A DNA stretch of 64,000 bases from CAIWHR01 sp963816925 (GCA_963816925.1 CAWFMY010000005.1:310001-374000); one strand, 5' to 3'. Positions 1 through 8,712 are shown, counted from the first letter of the stretch. Made by a program: numbers and translations. The notes: generated from the sequence alone by a model not told the origin.

Positions 1-868
1 CGACCGACGACACGACGATCAGGCCCCAGACAAAGAGGAATATCGCCCAGCCCGTCTCGCCCCCGCTGAACAGGATCAGCGACGCCGGAATCCACACGAG
101 CGGCGGGCCGATAGGCACGGGCGACAGGAAGAACGTGACCAGCCCGAGCAGCGGCGCCGCCTTGAAGCCGGCCAGCCACAGGCCAATCGCCATCAGCACG
201 CCCTGCGCGATCGCGGTGCCGAGGATGCCGAGCACGACGCCGCGCACGGTCGTCGCGGCGACGAGCGCGAGGCGCCGGCCCCGCTCGCCCGCGATGCGAT
301 CGATCGCCGCGTGCAAGCGCGACACGATGTCGTCGCCGTCGCGCAGGAAAAAGAACGCGATGAAGATCGACAGCGAGAGCTGCAGGATGCCGCTCAGCAG
401 CGTCGTGCCGCCGGCGAACAGCACCTTCTTCGCCGGCTCGATGAATTCCTTCGCGGCCGCGAAAAAGCGCGCCGTGTCGTGGACGAAGCCGCCCCACGTC
501 GCGGACGCCCATCCGCCGACGATCGGGATCTGCGCGACCCACTCGGGCGGCGGCGGCGGGCCGGTCTTGATGAATTCCTGCACCTGCTCGCTGACGACTT
601 CGGCGTTGTCGGCGATCGTGATGCCGACGATGATGAACGGCGCCACCACGGTTACCGCCATGAGGAGCACGATCAGGGTGGAGGCGAGCGTCGACCGGCC
701 GTTCAGCCGGTTGCGCAGGTGGATGTAGAGCGGCCAGATCGTCGCGCACAGGATCGCCGCCCAGACAATGGCCGTGACGAAGGGCAGCAGGACGAGCACG
801 CATCCGGCGATCAGCAGCGCGAGGACGGCCAGCGTGAGCGTGCGGTCGATGTGGGGTGGGGATTTCAT
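1..868 (-). CDS. AI-2E family (PerM-type) permease, 3' end outside window
   Basis: The frame stays open from an ATG at 868 to the window edge (289 codons seen), so the C-terminus is missing. The start reads MKSPPHIDRTLTLAVLALLI. Two N-terminal membrane helices are followed by a soluble stretch with a proline run (TGPPPPPEW), then hydrophobic segments such as LSLSIFIAFFFLRDGDD and a glycine/proline-rich region ending FLSPVPIGPPLVW. This arrangement, with the FFLRDG motif, is typical of the AI-2E transporter/PerM family of multi-pass inner-membrane proteins. Substrates differ across the family (autoinducer-2, ions) and cannot be read from the sequence. The gene diverges from the regulator at 984, leaving about 115 bp for two promoters. 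Confidence 0.85.
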   Translation of the reverse strand, partial: MKSPPHIDRTLTLAVLALLIAGCVLVLLPFVTAIVWAAILCATIWPLYIHLRNRLNGRSTLASTLIVLLMAVTVVAPFIIVGITIADNAEVVSEQVQEFIKTGPPPPPEWVAQIPIVGGWASATWGGFVHDTARFFAAAKEFIEPAKKVLFAGGTTLLSGILQLSLSIFIAFFFLRDGDDIVSRLHAAIDRIAGERGRRLALVAATTVRGVVLGILGTAIAQGVLMAIGLWLAGFKAAPLLGLVTFFLSPVPIGPPLVWIPASLILFSGGETGWAIFLFVWGLIVVSSV

Positions 869-983
869 CGCGCCGCTAGTGTACGGGTTCCCGCCGTTCC
901 CACAAAGGGCCAAGGGCAAATGCCGGTGCGCGCCATGCTAAGCTTTTCGGTTCGATAAACCATCTCCTGCGCGCCCAGCACCC

Positions 984-3900
984 TTGGCCGCCCGTTCACC
1001 CGCACTCGCCAAGCTCACCCGGCCCAAGCTCTACGACGCGCTGCCGCGGCCGCGGCTCTACGCGCTTCTCGACGAAGCGGCGAAGCGGCCCATCGTCTGG
1101 ATATGCGCACCGCCGGGAGCCGGGAAGACGACGCTCGTCGCAAGCTGGCTCGAGGCGCGCAATCGTCGCCACGTGTGGTACCAGGTCGACGCCGGCGACG
1201 CCGACCCGGCGACTTTCGTCCATTACATGCGGACGGCCGCGCAGGCGCTCGCGGGCAAGACGGCGGCGGCGCTGCCGCTGTTCACGTCGGAACCGCAGCA
1301 GGACCTCGCCCGCTTCGCGCGCGGCTTCTTCCGCGATCTTTTCTCCGCATTGCCGCACCCGTGCACGCTCGTCTTCGACAACTTCCACGAGGCTGAGACG
1401 CCCTCCGCGCAGCGCGCCGCGCTGGCGCAGGCGTTGGAAGAAATTCCGGACGGCAGCAACATCGTCGTCTTGTCGCGCTCCGATCCGCCGGCCGAGTTCG
1501 CCCGGCTTGCCGCGAACCTGCGCATCGCGCGCATCGACGAATCGGCGCTCCGCTGCACGGAAGAAGAAGCCCAGGCCATCCTCGGCAGCAAGCACGCCGA
1601 GCGCGCCGACCTGCAGCGGATCCAGCAGCAGAGCGAAGGCTGGGTGGCCGCGCTGGTGCTCCTGCGCGAGCACCTGAGCCGCGAGCACGCGGCGCTCGAC
1701 GAGTCGCTCGGCGAAGGCAAGGATGCGATCTTCCAGTATTTCGCCGGCGAGATCTTCAACGGCGCGCTGCCGGAGAACCAGCGCATCCTGATGCTGACCG
1801 CGATCCCGCCGTCGATCACGCAGGCCGAGGCGGTTGCGCTCACCGGCAGCGAGGAAGCGCCGCGCCTGCTCGAATATCTCTTTCGGCGGCACCTGTTCAC
1901 CGACCGCCGCCGCGGCGCCGAGACGAGCTACCACTACCACGCGCTCTTCCGCGAGTTCCTGCTCGAGGAGTCGCGACAGCGCGTGCCCGCGGACGAACGC
2001 CGCGCCGCGAGCGCGCGCGCGGCGGCGCTCGTGGCCGAGCGCGGGCACATCAGCGAGGCGCTCGCGCTCTATCGCGACGCCGGCGAGTGGGAGGCGATGC
2101 GCGCGCTGATTCGCGCCAACGCGCTCGACTGGGCGCGACAGGGACGCGCGCAGTCGCTGTCCGACTGGATCGAGACGCTGCCGGCCGCCATGCGCGACGG
2201 CGATCCGTGGCTGCAATACTGGATCGGGCGCGCCTGGATTTTCGTGAAACCGGAGCGCGGACGCCCGGCGCTCGAGCGCGCCTTCGAAGCGTTTCGCGTG
2301 GAAGGCGACCTGCGCGGCCAGGCGCTTGCGCTCAGCACGATCGTCACGGGTTATTACTACGAGTGGGCGAACTTCGCGCCGCTCGACCGCTGGCTGCCCG
2401 AATTCGAGCGCCTGCTGGGCGGCGGGCGGGACGCCGCACTCGATCACGAGAGCGAGCTGCGCGCCTATGCGGCCTACCTGATCGTGCTGCTGTTCCGCCG
2501 ACCGGAGGACCCGAACCTCGAGCGCTGCGCGCGGCGCCTCGACGAGCTGATCGACGACGAGGACGACGTCAACGTCCGCATGATGGCGGCCTCCACGCTG
2601 TTCAACTATTTCAACTGGAAGACCGACGGCGACACGGCCACCGGGCTCGTCGCGCGCACCGAGCCGGTCGTCGCCGGACCGGACGTCACGCCGCTGATGC
2701 AGGTGTGGTGGCGCACGCACCTCTCGTTCTGGCACTACATCAACGGACGCTATGCCAATTCGGCGACGGTCATTGGCGAAGCACGGGCAATCGCCGAGCG
2801 CTACGGGCTCGAGGCCTATCTGTTCGAGATCGATCACGGCGAAGTCACCGCGCTCATCAGCAAGGGCGAGGTCGCGGCCGCGAAGGCGCAGCTGGAGGCG
2901 ATGGAAAAGCGCCTGTCGCCCGCCCGCCGCATGGACTGGGCGTATTTCCACTACCTCCGGTCGATGCTCGAGCAACGACTCACGCGTTTCGCAGCCGCGG
3001 TGCAGGAGGCCGAGCGGGCGCTCGCGCTCGGCCGTGAAACCGGCCTGCCGGTCATGCAGCTGCCGCATTTCCTCGCGCGCCTCGCGCATTCGCGCAGCGC
3101 GGCGGGCGACCACGACGGCAGCATGCGCGCGCTCGACGAAGCGATTGCGGTGGCGTCCGACACGGAGCGCGGAACGTTCGAGCAAATGAAGGAGCTGATC
3201 GAGATCGACATCGACGTCGACGCCGGAAGGAAGCAGCAAGCCGCGAGCCGCCTCGCGCCGGTCCTCGCCGGCTACCGCGAGCGCGGGCAGCACGTCTTCC
3301 TGCGCAACCGCCCGGAGGTGGCCGCGCGCCTCTGCAATTTCGCGCTCGAACAGGGCATCGAAGCCGAATTCGTGCGCACGCTGATCGACAAGAATGCGCT
3401 CCCGCCGCCGGTCGCCGTGGGGTCGTCGTGGCCGTTCCGCCTGCGCGTGCGCGCGCTGGGCGGATTCGAGCTCGTGCGCGACGGGCTGCCGATGCGCTTC
3501 ACCGGCAAGGCGCAGCAGCGGCCGCTCGACCTGCTGAAGCTGCTGATCGCGCAGGGCGGCCAGGACGTCGATACGCCGCAGCTGACGGCCGCGCTGTGGC
3601 CGGATGCCGACGGCGCCGCGGCGAAAACCTCGTTCGACACGACGCTCTTCCGCCTGCGCAAGCTGCTCGAGGTCGACAATGCGCTGGCCCTCGCCGGCGG
3701 AAAGCTGTCGCTCTCGCGCGCGCTCGCGTGGACCGACGTGTGGGCGCTGCAGGCGGCGCTCGATGCGGCGGAAAGCACGAGCGAGGATTCCGGGGCGGCG
3801 CCGACCCGCGTCGCGCGGCAGCTGCTCGATGCCTACCCGGGGCCGCTGCTCGGCGCCGAGGAAAACATGTGGATCGGCAAGCCCCGCGAGGTGCTGCGCG

Positions 3901-4193
3901 CGCGGTTCGTGCGCACGCTGATGCGCCTCGGCGAAGCGCTCGAGCGCGAGCGCGAGTGGGTCGCAGCCATCGACCTCTACCGTCGCGGCATCGAGGCCGA
4001 CAACCTCGCCGAGTCGCTCTATCGCGGCCTCATGCGCTCGCTGGCGGCGACCGGCGACCAGGCCGAGGCGATCAACGCGTACCGGCGCTGCCGCGAGCTC
4101 CTCTCCATCGTGCTGGGGGTCGCGCCCGCCGCGGACACCGAGCGGCTGTACCGGGAAATCGCCGTCGCGCCCGGCAAGACAAGCCCGCCGTAA
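984..4193 (+). CDS. MalT/AfsR-like regulator: P-loop ATPase, TPR-type repeats, C-terminal SARP/BTAD domain
   Basis: A 1069-residue protein starting at TTG; no ATG or GTG lies upstream before a stop at 939, and the lead-in LTRPKLYDALPRPRLYALLD matches the usual MalT-type N-terminus. The Walker A motif GAGKTT is at residues 45-50, with a Walker B-like TLVFDNFHEA near 135. The middle (about 330-800) is helical and repeat-rich. From about residue 818 (RLRVRALGGFEL) it has an OmpR-like winged helix, then a bacterial transcriptional activator domain to the end. The combination STAND ATPase-TPR-BTAD marks a signal-gated transcription factor. It is the only large gene facing the small membrane genes at 4477-5478, and its stop codon lies in a heptamer repeat array that could be its own operator. 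The inducer is unknown. Confidence 0.85.
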   Translation: MAARSPALAKLTRPKLYDALPRPRLYALLDEAAKRPIVWICAPPGAGKTTLVASWLEARNRRHVWYQVDAGDADPATFVHYMRTAAQALAGKTAAALPLFTSEPQQDLARFARGFFRDLFSALPHPCTLVFDNFHEAETPSAQRAALAQALEEIPDGSNIVVLSRSDPPAEFARLAANLRIARIDESALRCTEEEAQAILGSKHAERADLQRIQQQSEGWVAALVLLREHLSREHAALDESLGEGKDAIFQYFAGEIFNGALPENQRILMLTAIPPSITQAEAVALTGSEEAPRLLEYLFRRHLFTDRRRGAETSYHYHALFREFLLEESRQRVPADERRAASARAAALVAERGHISEALALYRDAGEWEAMRALIRANALDWARQGRAQSLSDWIETLPAAMRDGDPWLQYWIGRAWIFVKPERGRPALERAFEAFRVEGDLRGQALALSTIVTGYYYEWANFAPLDRWLPEFERLLGGGRDAALDHESELRAYAAYLIVLLFRRPEDPNLERCARRLDELIDDEDDVNVRMMAASTLFNYFNWKTDGDTATGLVARTEPVVAGPDVTPLMQVWWRTHLSFWHYINGRYANSATVIGEARAIAERYGLEAYLFEIDHGEVTALISKGEVAAAKAQLEAMEKRLSPARRMDWAYFHYLRSMLEQRLTRFAAAVQEAERALALGRETGLPVMQLPHFLARLAHSRSAAGDHDGSMRALDEAIAVASDTERGTFEQMKELIEIDIDVDAGRKQQAASRLAPVLAGYRERGQHVFLRNRPEVAARLCNFALEQGIEAEFVRTLIDKNALPPPVAVGSSWPFRLRVRALGGFELVRDGLPMRFTGKAQQRPLDLLKLLIAQGGQDVDTPQLTAALWPDADGAAAKTSFDTTLFRLRKLLEVDNALALAGGKLSLSRALAWTDVWALQAALDAAESTSEDSGAAPTRVARQLLDAYPGPLLGAEENMWIGKPREVLRARFVRTLMRLGEALEREREWVAAIDLYRRGIEADNLAESLYRGLMRSLAATGDQAEAINAYRRCRELLSIVLGVAPAADTERLYREIAVAPGKTSPP

Positions 4194-4218
4194 GTCCCCT
4201 GTAAGTCATCGGTAAGTC
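4190..4218 (+). promoter_or_regulatory. Three direct heptamers GTAAGTC with 11-bp period, candidate SARP operator
   Basis: GTAAGTC occurs perfectly at 4190-4196, 4201-4207 and 4212-4218, separated by 4-bp spacers ccct and atcg. The first copy contains the TAA stop of the regulator gene. SARP-type winged-helix activators are known to bind direct heptamer repeats spaced by one helical turn (11 bp) near the promoter. The array sits directly after a SARP/BTAD gene and about 260 bp before the small gene at 4477, so it is a candidate binding site for that regulator. Binding is inferred. The rest of 4219-4476 shows no gene. Confidence 0.55.
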
Positions 4219-4476
4219 GGCGCCAGGCCTTTTGCCGGGGCCGGCGTAAGCGCGCGACCTCGGTGCGTCCCGGCGCGGCGGCGTCCGCGCGCGGCGCACA
4301 AAAACTTCTTTATCTACAAGGTGTTAACGCGCCCGCGTCGCGAAGGATCGGGGCGCGATCGCGATCCCGCGCGCATTTCCCGCATTCGTCAGCGATCGGC
4401 AAGTGGCCGCCTCGCACACTGCGGTCCATCGAGGGCTACCGCAGTGCGAGGGCGCCAACACCAAGAGGGAAACGAC

Positions 4477-4665
4477 ATGCAAAAACAAGAACGCAGGAAG
4501 CGGTCATCGGAATCCGGTCAACCCGGCGGCGACACGACTTCGAAATTGGCGGTGCCGGCAATCGAGCGTGAGCGTGGAGATGCGACGCCGGAGAGAAACG
4601 TAGGCAGCACGAAGGGGATGGACAGCAGCAAAGCAACCAAACGGAAAAAGCGATTTGTCTTGTAG
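4477..4665 (+). CDS. Small basic hypothetical protein
   Basis: A 62-residue reading frame starts at ATG after a purine-rich ribosome site (aagagggaaacgac). The product is very polar and basic, beginning MQKQERRKRSSESGQPGG and ending KATKRKKRFVL, with no predicted membrane segment or known domain. It lies 32 bp before a gene for a small membrane protein and may share its transcript. Low complexity and lack of a recognisable family make it uncertain that it is translated. Confidence 0.4.
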   Translation: MQKQERRKRSSESGQPGGDTTSKLAVPAIERERGDATPERNVGSTKGMDSSKATKRKKRFVL

Positions 4666-4697
4666 CAGCAATCGATAGAACAGAGAAAGGAACAGCC

Positions 4698-5012
4698 GTG
4701 GAAGCGATTTACCTGAGAAGCCTCCGGATCGTGGGCAGCCTCGTGCAGAAGGCAGGACCCTATCTGCTGCTCGAGATCCTGCTGCCCGGCGGAACGCTCT
4801 TCGCGCTGCTCCTTTTCGTTTACCGGCGGCGCGACGATCTCATCGTGCCGCATGCGCGGCGCGCGAGCGCGGCCATCGCGCGGGCCACAGCCGGCCTGCG
4901 CGAACGGCTTGCGTACATCGAGTTGCCGCTGGGTATCGCCGCGTCCGCGTGGCGCGGCCGGCATCGCGAGCGCGACGGCCTCGAGGCATTCGCACCCTCA
5001 GTTCCAACCTGA
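4698..5012 (+). CDS. Small single-pass membrane protein, unknown function
   Basis: A 104-residue frame starting at GTG, chosen because agaaagga lies at good distance upstream. One hydrophobic segment (about residues 20-41, PYLLLEILLPGGTLFALLLF) is followed by a basic stretch YRRRDD, giving a likely N-out/C-in single-pass topology with a positively charged cytoplasmic tail. I recognise no family. It is followed after 13 bp by the cbb3-subunit-like gene at 5026, so the two are probably co-transcribed. Confidence 0.5.
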   Translation: MEAIYLRSLRIVGSLVQKAGPYLLLEILLPGGTLFALLLFVYRRRDDLIVPHARRASAAIARATAGLRERLAYIELPLGIAASAWRGRHRERDGLEAFAPSVPT

Positions 5013-5025
5013 CCCGGAGAACCTC

Positions 5026-5478
5026 ATGCAATCCACGACGAGCATCACGCAACCCGTAGCGGTTTCCTTCGCGCCGTCGGCGACCACCTGGCTCAAGCTG
5101 GCGATCGCCTACCTGATCGTCGGCGTCGGCTTCGGCATCGCCATGGGCGCCACCGAGAACTTCACGCTGCGCCCGGTGCACGCACACATCAACCTGCTGG
5201 GCTGGACGACGATGGCGCTGGCGGGTCTCATCTACAGCGTGTACCCGAAGGCCGCCGCAAGCCGTCTCGCGACGATCCACTTCTGGCTGCACAACAGCGC
5301 GTTTCCCGTGATGATGGCTTCGCTCACCGTGCTGTTGCTCGGCGACGCGCGCGCCATTCCCTTCCTTATCGCGGGCGAAATGGTCGCCGCGGCCGGCGTG
5401 ATCGTGTTCGCGTGCAACATCTTCTTCAACGTCGAACTGGATTCGGCGCGCTCCGCAAGGATGCCGCAACGAGCCTGA
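5026..5478 (+). CDS. Short haem-copper oxidase subunit I-like membrane protein
   Basis: A 150-residue protein; the start at 5026 follows ggaga, while the open frame upstream of it belongs to another gene. It has four likely membrane helices: TWLKLAIAYLIVGVGFGIAMG, then HAHINLLGWTTMALAGLIYSV, a third around FPVMMASLTVLLLG and a fourth at GVIVFACNIFFNV. The motif PVHAHINLLGW resembles the first haem-ligating helix region of cbb3 oxidase/NO reductase catalytic subunits. The protein has only a third of the usual catalytic-subunit length and cannot be an oxidase alone; such stand-alone short homologues are known but functionally undefined. A role in haem handling or in assembly is only a guess. 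Confidence 0.6.
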   Translation: MQSTTSITQPVAVSFAPSATTWLKLAIAYLIVGVGFGIAMGATENFTLRPVHAHINLLGWTTMALAGLIYSVYPKAAASRLATIHFWLHNSAFPVMMASLTVLLLGDARAIPFLIAGEMVAAAGVIVFACNIFFNVELDSARSARMPQRA

Positions 5479-5563
5479 GTCGCCACTATCGATCACTTGC
5501 CTTGCAGAAAATCGGGGGATGAAGCAATGGCGCAACTTGAAGCGGGAGGCGGCGTAAGATGAC

Positions 5564-5600
5564 CGATCATGGACCTGTGCCGGTCGGCTCGCCATGATCG
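5564..5600. repeat. 9-bp perfect inverted repeat around the start of the next gene
   Basis: CGATCATGG at 5564-5572 is the exact reverse complement of CCATGATCG at 5592-5600, with 19 bases between. The right arm covers the proposed ATG at 5594. It could form a hairpin that hides the start codon, or be an operator. Either role is inferred from position only. Confidence 0.35.
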
Positions 5601-5854
5601 AATGGCGCATGCGGGCCCGGAGACCGGGAGCATCGATTCTGGACACCGACGCCACCAACGCCGCGGAAGTTGCGCGACTCGTCGCCGAACTGGAAGAAGC
5701 GGAGCTCTACGCGCAGCACTTGCGCGCGCTCATCACCGGCGTGCGCGACCAGCTCGCGTCCGGCAACGCCGAGCGCGCGTTGTCGATGCTGAACGAGGCG
5801 CTGAACGAGATCGACGACGCGACCGACGTCGTCGCCCACGGGCGCCCGAGGTAA
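5594..5854 (+). CDS. Small helical hypothetical protein
   Basis: An 86-residue frame. Residues 20-70 (from TNAAEVARLVAELEEAELYA) are strongly helical with a heptad-like pattern, suggesting a short coiled coil. There is no signal peptide or membrane helix. The N-terminal 18 residues are basic and of different character, so the true start could lie further in. No family recognised. It is isolated between the oxidase-like gene and the OB-fold gene. Confidence 0.45.
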   Translation: MIEWRMRARRPGASILDTDATNAAEVARLVAELEEAELYAQHLRALITGVRDQLASGNAERALSMLNEALNEIDDATDVVAHGRPR

Positions 5855-5993
5855 CGCGCGCCCCGCGAATTGGGGTTGGGGGGTCGGTGGCGGCTCTTAG
5901 ACCTGCGTCAAATCAAATCCCGGAATCCGTGGGATAGTGGCGGGTGCACCGGCGAACTTTTCGCCTCCCGATAACGCACTCACGGACCCGACC

Positions 5994-6455
5994 ATGAAAA
6001 CCCTGTTCATTGCCCTCGTTGCAACGCTTGCCACCCAAGGCGCCTGGGCGGCCGACCCGCCCGCGGCTTCAGGCGCGCCCCCCAAGGACGCGATACACGC
6101 CGGCATCGCCAAGACACCCGACGTCGCGGACGTGAAAGTGCCGAAGGCCGAAGGCGCGAACGCGCGGACGGTCGCCCAGGTCAACACCGACCGCATGGCG
6201 CTCAAGGACAAGCCGGTCGTCATCCGCGCCAAAGTCGTGAAGTTCAACGGCGGCATCATGGGCAAGAACTGGGTCCACCTGCGCGACGGATCGGGATCGG
6301 CCGCCGACAACAGCAACGACATCCTGGTCACGAGCATGGACGAGGCGAAGGTGGGCGACGTCGTCATCGCCAAGGGCATCGTCAAGACGGACGTGAACCT
6401 GGGCTCGGGCTACGCCTACAAGGTGCTGGTCGAGGACGTGGCGTTTCAGAAGTAA
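5994..6455 (+). CDS. Exported OB-fold protein (NrfJ/YdeI-like)
   Basis: A 153-residue protein starting MKTLFIALVATLATQGAWAA, a clear Sec signal peptide with cleavage after about residue 20. The mature part contains an OB-fold-like block: VVIRAKVVKFNGGIMGKNWVHLRDGSG, then DILVTS and VVIAKGIVKTDVNLGSGY. This pattern (GKNWVHLRDG followed by GDVVIAKG) is typical of small periplasmic OB-fold proteins found near cytochrome or nitrite-reduction genes in many proteobacteria. Ligand and role are not established. It ends 22 bp before the aldo/keto reductase and may be co-transcribed with it. Confidence 0.7.
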   Translation: MKTLFIALVATLATQGAWAADPPAASGAPPKDAIHAGIAKTPDVADVKVPKAEGANARTVAQVNTDRMALKDKPVVIRAKVVKFNGGIMGKNWVHLRDGSGSAADNSNDILVTSMDEAKVGDVVIAKGIVKTDVNLGSGYAYKVLVEDVAFQK

Positions 6456-6477
6456 GATTCCGCTTTTTGGGGGAATC

Positions 6478-7431
6478 ATGCAAAGACGCCCGTTGGGCCG
6501 CACGGGCTTCACCGTCGCGCCGTTCGCCTTCGGCGGCAACGTGTTCGGCTGGACGGCCGACGAGGCCATGTCGTTTCGCCTGCTCGACGCGTTCGTCGAC
6601 GCCGGCTTCAACCTGATCGACACCGCCGATTCCTACTCGCGCTGGGCGCCCGGCCATCAAGGTGGCGAATCCGAGACGATCATCGGGCGCTGGATCGCGA
6701 AGCGCGGCCGCCACGACGATGTGGTGATCGCGACCAAGGTCGGCTCGGACATGGGCCTCGGCAAGAAGTGCCTGCGGCGCGACTACATCGTCGAGGCCGT
6801 CGAAAAGTCGCTGCAGCGCCTGCAGGTGGACGCGATCGACCTCTACCAGTCGCACTGGGACGATCCGGACACGCCGCTGGAGGAGACGCTGGACGCTTAC
6901 GCGCAGCTGATCCGGCAGGGCAAGGTGAAGGCGATCGGCGCGTCCAATCTCAGTGCCGAGCGGCTCGCCGAAGCGCTGGCGACGAGCAAACGTCTCGGAC
7001 TGCCGCGCTACGAGACGCTGCAGCCGCAGTACAACCTCTATGACCGGGACACGTTCGAGGGGCCGCTCGCGAAGCTGTGCGCCGCCGAAGGGATCGGCGT
7101 CATCAACTATTACTCGCTCGCGGCGGGTTTCCTGACCGGCAAATATCGCTCGGAACAGGATTACGGCAAGAGCACTCGCGGCGGCGGCATGAAGAAATAC
7201 CTGAACCCGCGCGGCCTGCGAATCCTGGGCGCGCAGGACGACGTCGGCAAACGCCTCGCCGCGACGCCGGCGCAGGTCGCGCTGGCATGGCTGATCGTGC
7301 AGCCTGGCGTGACCGCGCCCATTGCGTCGGCGACGACACTCGAACAGCTGAAAGAGCTGATCGCGGGGACGCGGCTCGTGCTGGATGCCGACGCGCTCTC
7401 CGCGCTAAACAAGGCGAGCGCTGCTGCCTGA
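6478..7431 (+). CDS. Aldo/keto reductase
   Basis: A 317-residue NAD(P)H-dependent oxidoreductase with the (alpha/beta)8 signature of the family. The N-terminal RPLGRTGFTVAPFAFGGNVF is the usual first strand. The catalytic tetrad is visible: Asp in NLIDTADSY, the Tyr of that same motif, Lys in VVIATKVGSD and His in LYQSHWDDPD. The cofactor-binding end has PAQVALAWLI. Length is normal for the family. The likely substrates are aldehydes or sugars; the sequence does not say which. The downstream 300 bp contains only a decayed antisense fragment. Confidence 0.92.
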   Translation: MQRRPLGRTGFTVAPFAFGGNVFGWTADEAMSFRLLDAFVDAGFNLIDTADSYSRWAPGHQGGESETIIGRWIAKRGRHDDVVIATKVGSDMGLGKKCLRRDYIVEAVEKSLQRLQVDAIDLYQSHWDDPDTPLEETLDAYAQLIRQGKVKAIGASNLSAERLAEALATSKRLGLPRYETLQPQYNLYDRDTFEGPLAKLCAAEGIGVINYYSLAAGFLTGKYRSEQDYGKSTRGGGMKKYLNPRGLRILGAQDDVGKRLAATPAQVALAWLIVQPGVTAPIASATTLEQLKELIAGTRLVLDADALSALNKASAAA

Positions 7432-7437
7432 CGGGCG

Positions 7438-7613
7438 TCAATCCACGAACCGCAGCGCGGGGCACTCGAGGTAGCGGCGCAGCGGCTGTACGAACTCGGC
7501 GGCGTGCTGGCCGTCGACACCCCGGTGATCGACGACGACGACAGGTTCATCATCCTGCGCGGCACGATCGCGCGCGTGAAGAGCGGCAGCACCGTGAGCC
7601 GCCCGCGCTCCTT
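7438..7613 (-). pseudogene. Fragment of the E2 acyltransferase gene with internal deletion
   Basis: This stretch copies the 3' part of the E2 gene at 11955-13166. It matches the region from about 11958 to 12089, then jumps to about 12448-12495. The junction falls in GCACGATCGCGC, a 12-bp sequence present at both deletion ends in the intact gene, so about 370 bp were lost between direct repeats. On the minus strand the fragment still encodes RGRLTVLP and, in another frame, FVQPLRRYLECPALRFVD. It has no start and is frameshifted, so it is not expected to make protein. Confidence 0.8.
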
Positions 7614-7754
7614 CCCGGAAATGCCAGAACGGCCCATCCCGCATTTTTGCGCTTCACCCCTGCCATCGCGCATTGCGTCCGGCCGCGCTGGAGCAGAGCC
7701 GCCCTCCCCCGTAATCTCGCCCCTGTGGCAAATTAGCCACTCGAGGACAAGGCA

Positions 7755-8696
7755 ATGAGCAACGACAACCGCACCCCAGAAGCCGGCCGCACGACCGCTC
7801 CGGCCGCGCGACTCACCATCCGGCAAGCCTTCCGCGAAATCTGGCGGGGCATCGTCGTGGTGTGGTGGGCTTTCTTCGACTGGGTGGCTGTCGTCCAGTG
7901 GAAGGCGCTGGTGCTCGTGTCGCTCCTGGGCATGATTATCGGCGGCGGCATCCTGAAGCTGCCCACGCTGAGCTTTCTGATCATCGTCTCCGCGTTCATC
8001 ATCAAGATCGTCGCGGGCGGCAAGCGCCGGGCGGAGGCGACCGCCAGCGAGGCCACGAAGCGGGCCGAGACCGAGCAGCTCGAGCGCACGGTGCTCGAGG
8101 CGCGCATGGAAGCGCTGCAGGCGCAGATCGAGCCGCATTTCCTGTTCAACACGTTGGGCAGCATCGATCAGTTGATTCAGACCGACCCGCCGCGCGCTTC
8201 GAAGATGCAGCAGAGCCTGATCCGCTACCTGCGCTCGGCGATGCCGGAGATGCGCGAAGGCCGCCGGCCCACGCTCGGCCAGCAGATCAATCTGTGCACC
8301 GCTTACCTCGAAATCATGAGCATGCGGATGGAAGAACGGCTGCAGCCCGTGATGCTCGTTCCGGAGGGACTCAAGTCGGCGGTGTTCCCGTCGATGATGC
8401 TGCAGACGCTTGTCGAGAATGCGATCAAGCACGGCCTCGAACCGAAACCCGAAGGCGGCAAGCTCGAGATCGCCGCGGAGATCGAGCATGGCCAGCTCGC
8501 CGTCCACGTGTCCGACACCGGGGTGGGCTTCATGCCCAAAGGCGAAGGCGGCGTGGGACTCGCCAACATTCGCGAGCGACTGAAGGTCTTGTACAACGGC
8601 CGCGCAGAGCTGATCATCACGGTGCTGCCGACGGGCGGCACCACGGCGACGATCAAGATCCCCTACGAAGTGGCCCCAATCCCACCCGCCACCTGA
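7755..8696 (+). CDS. LytS/YehU-type sensor histidine kinase
   Basis: A 313-residue protein. Two hydrophobic segments (about 31-48 and 51-87) anchor it in the inner membrane with almost no periplasmic loop, so it probably senses through the membrane or through partners. A short coiled coil follows (90-120). The His_kinase domain has the phosphoacceptor in QIEPHFLFNTL (His128), the N box LVENAIKHG (Asn222) and the G box VSDTGVGF. This is the non-canonical kinase class that pairs with LytTR regulators, and such a regulator starts 16 bp downstream. Confidence 0.92.
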   Translation: MSNDNRTPEAGRTTAPAARLTIRQAFREIWRGIVVVWWAFFDWVAVVQWKALVLVSLLGMIIGGGILKLPTLSFLIIVSAFIIKIVAGGKRRAEATASEATKRAETEQLERTVLEARMEALQAQIEPHFLFNTLGSIDQLIQTDPPRASKMQQSLIRYLRSAMPEMREGRRPTLGQQINLCTAYLEIMSMRMEERLQPVMLVPEGLKSAVFPSMMLQTLVENAIKHGLEPKPEGGKLEIAAEIEHGQLAVHVSDTGVGFMPKGEGGVGLANIRERLKVLYNGRAELIITVLPTGGTTATIKIPYEVAPIPPAT

Positions 8697-8712
8697 TTCG
8701 ACGACCGCCCGC

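Noticed and set aside
996..3293. Long open frame antisense to the regulator
   Set aside because: High-GC codon bias opens the complementary frame. The translation is Arg/Ala-rich without any family motif, while the plus strand carries P-loop and BTAD motifs.
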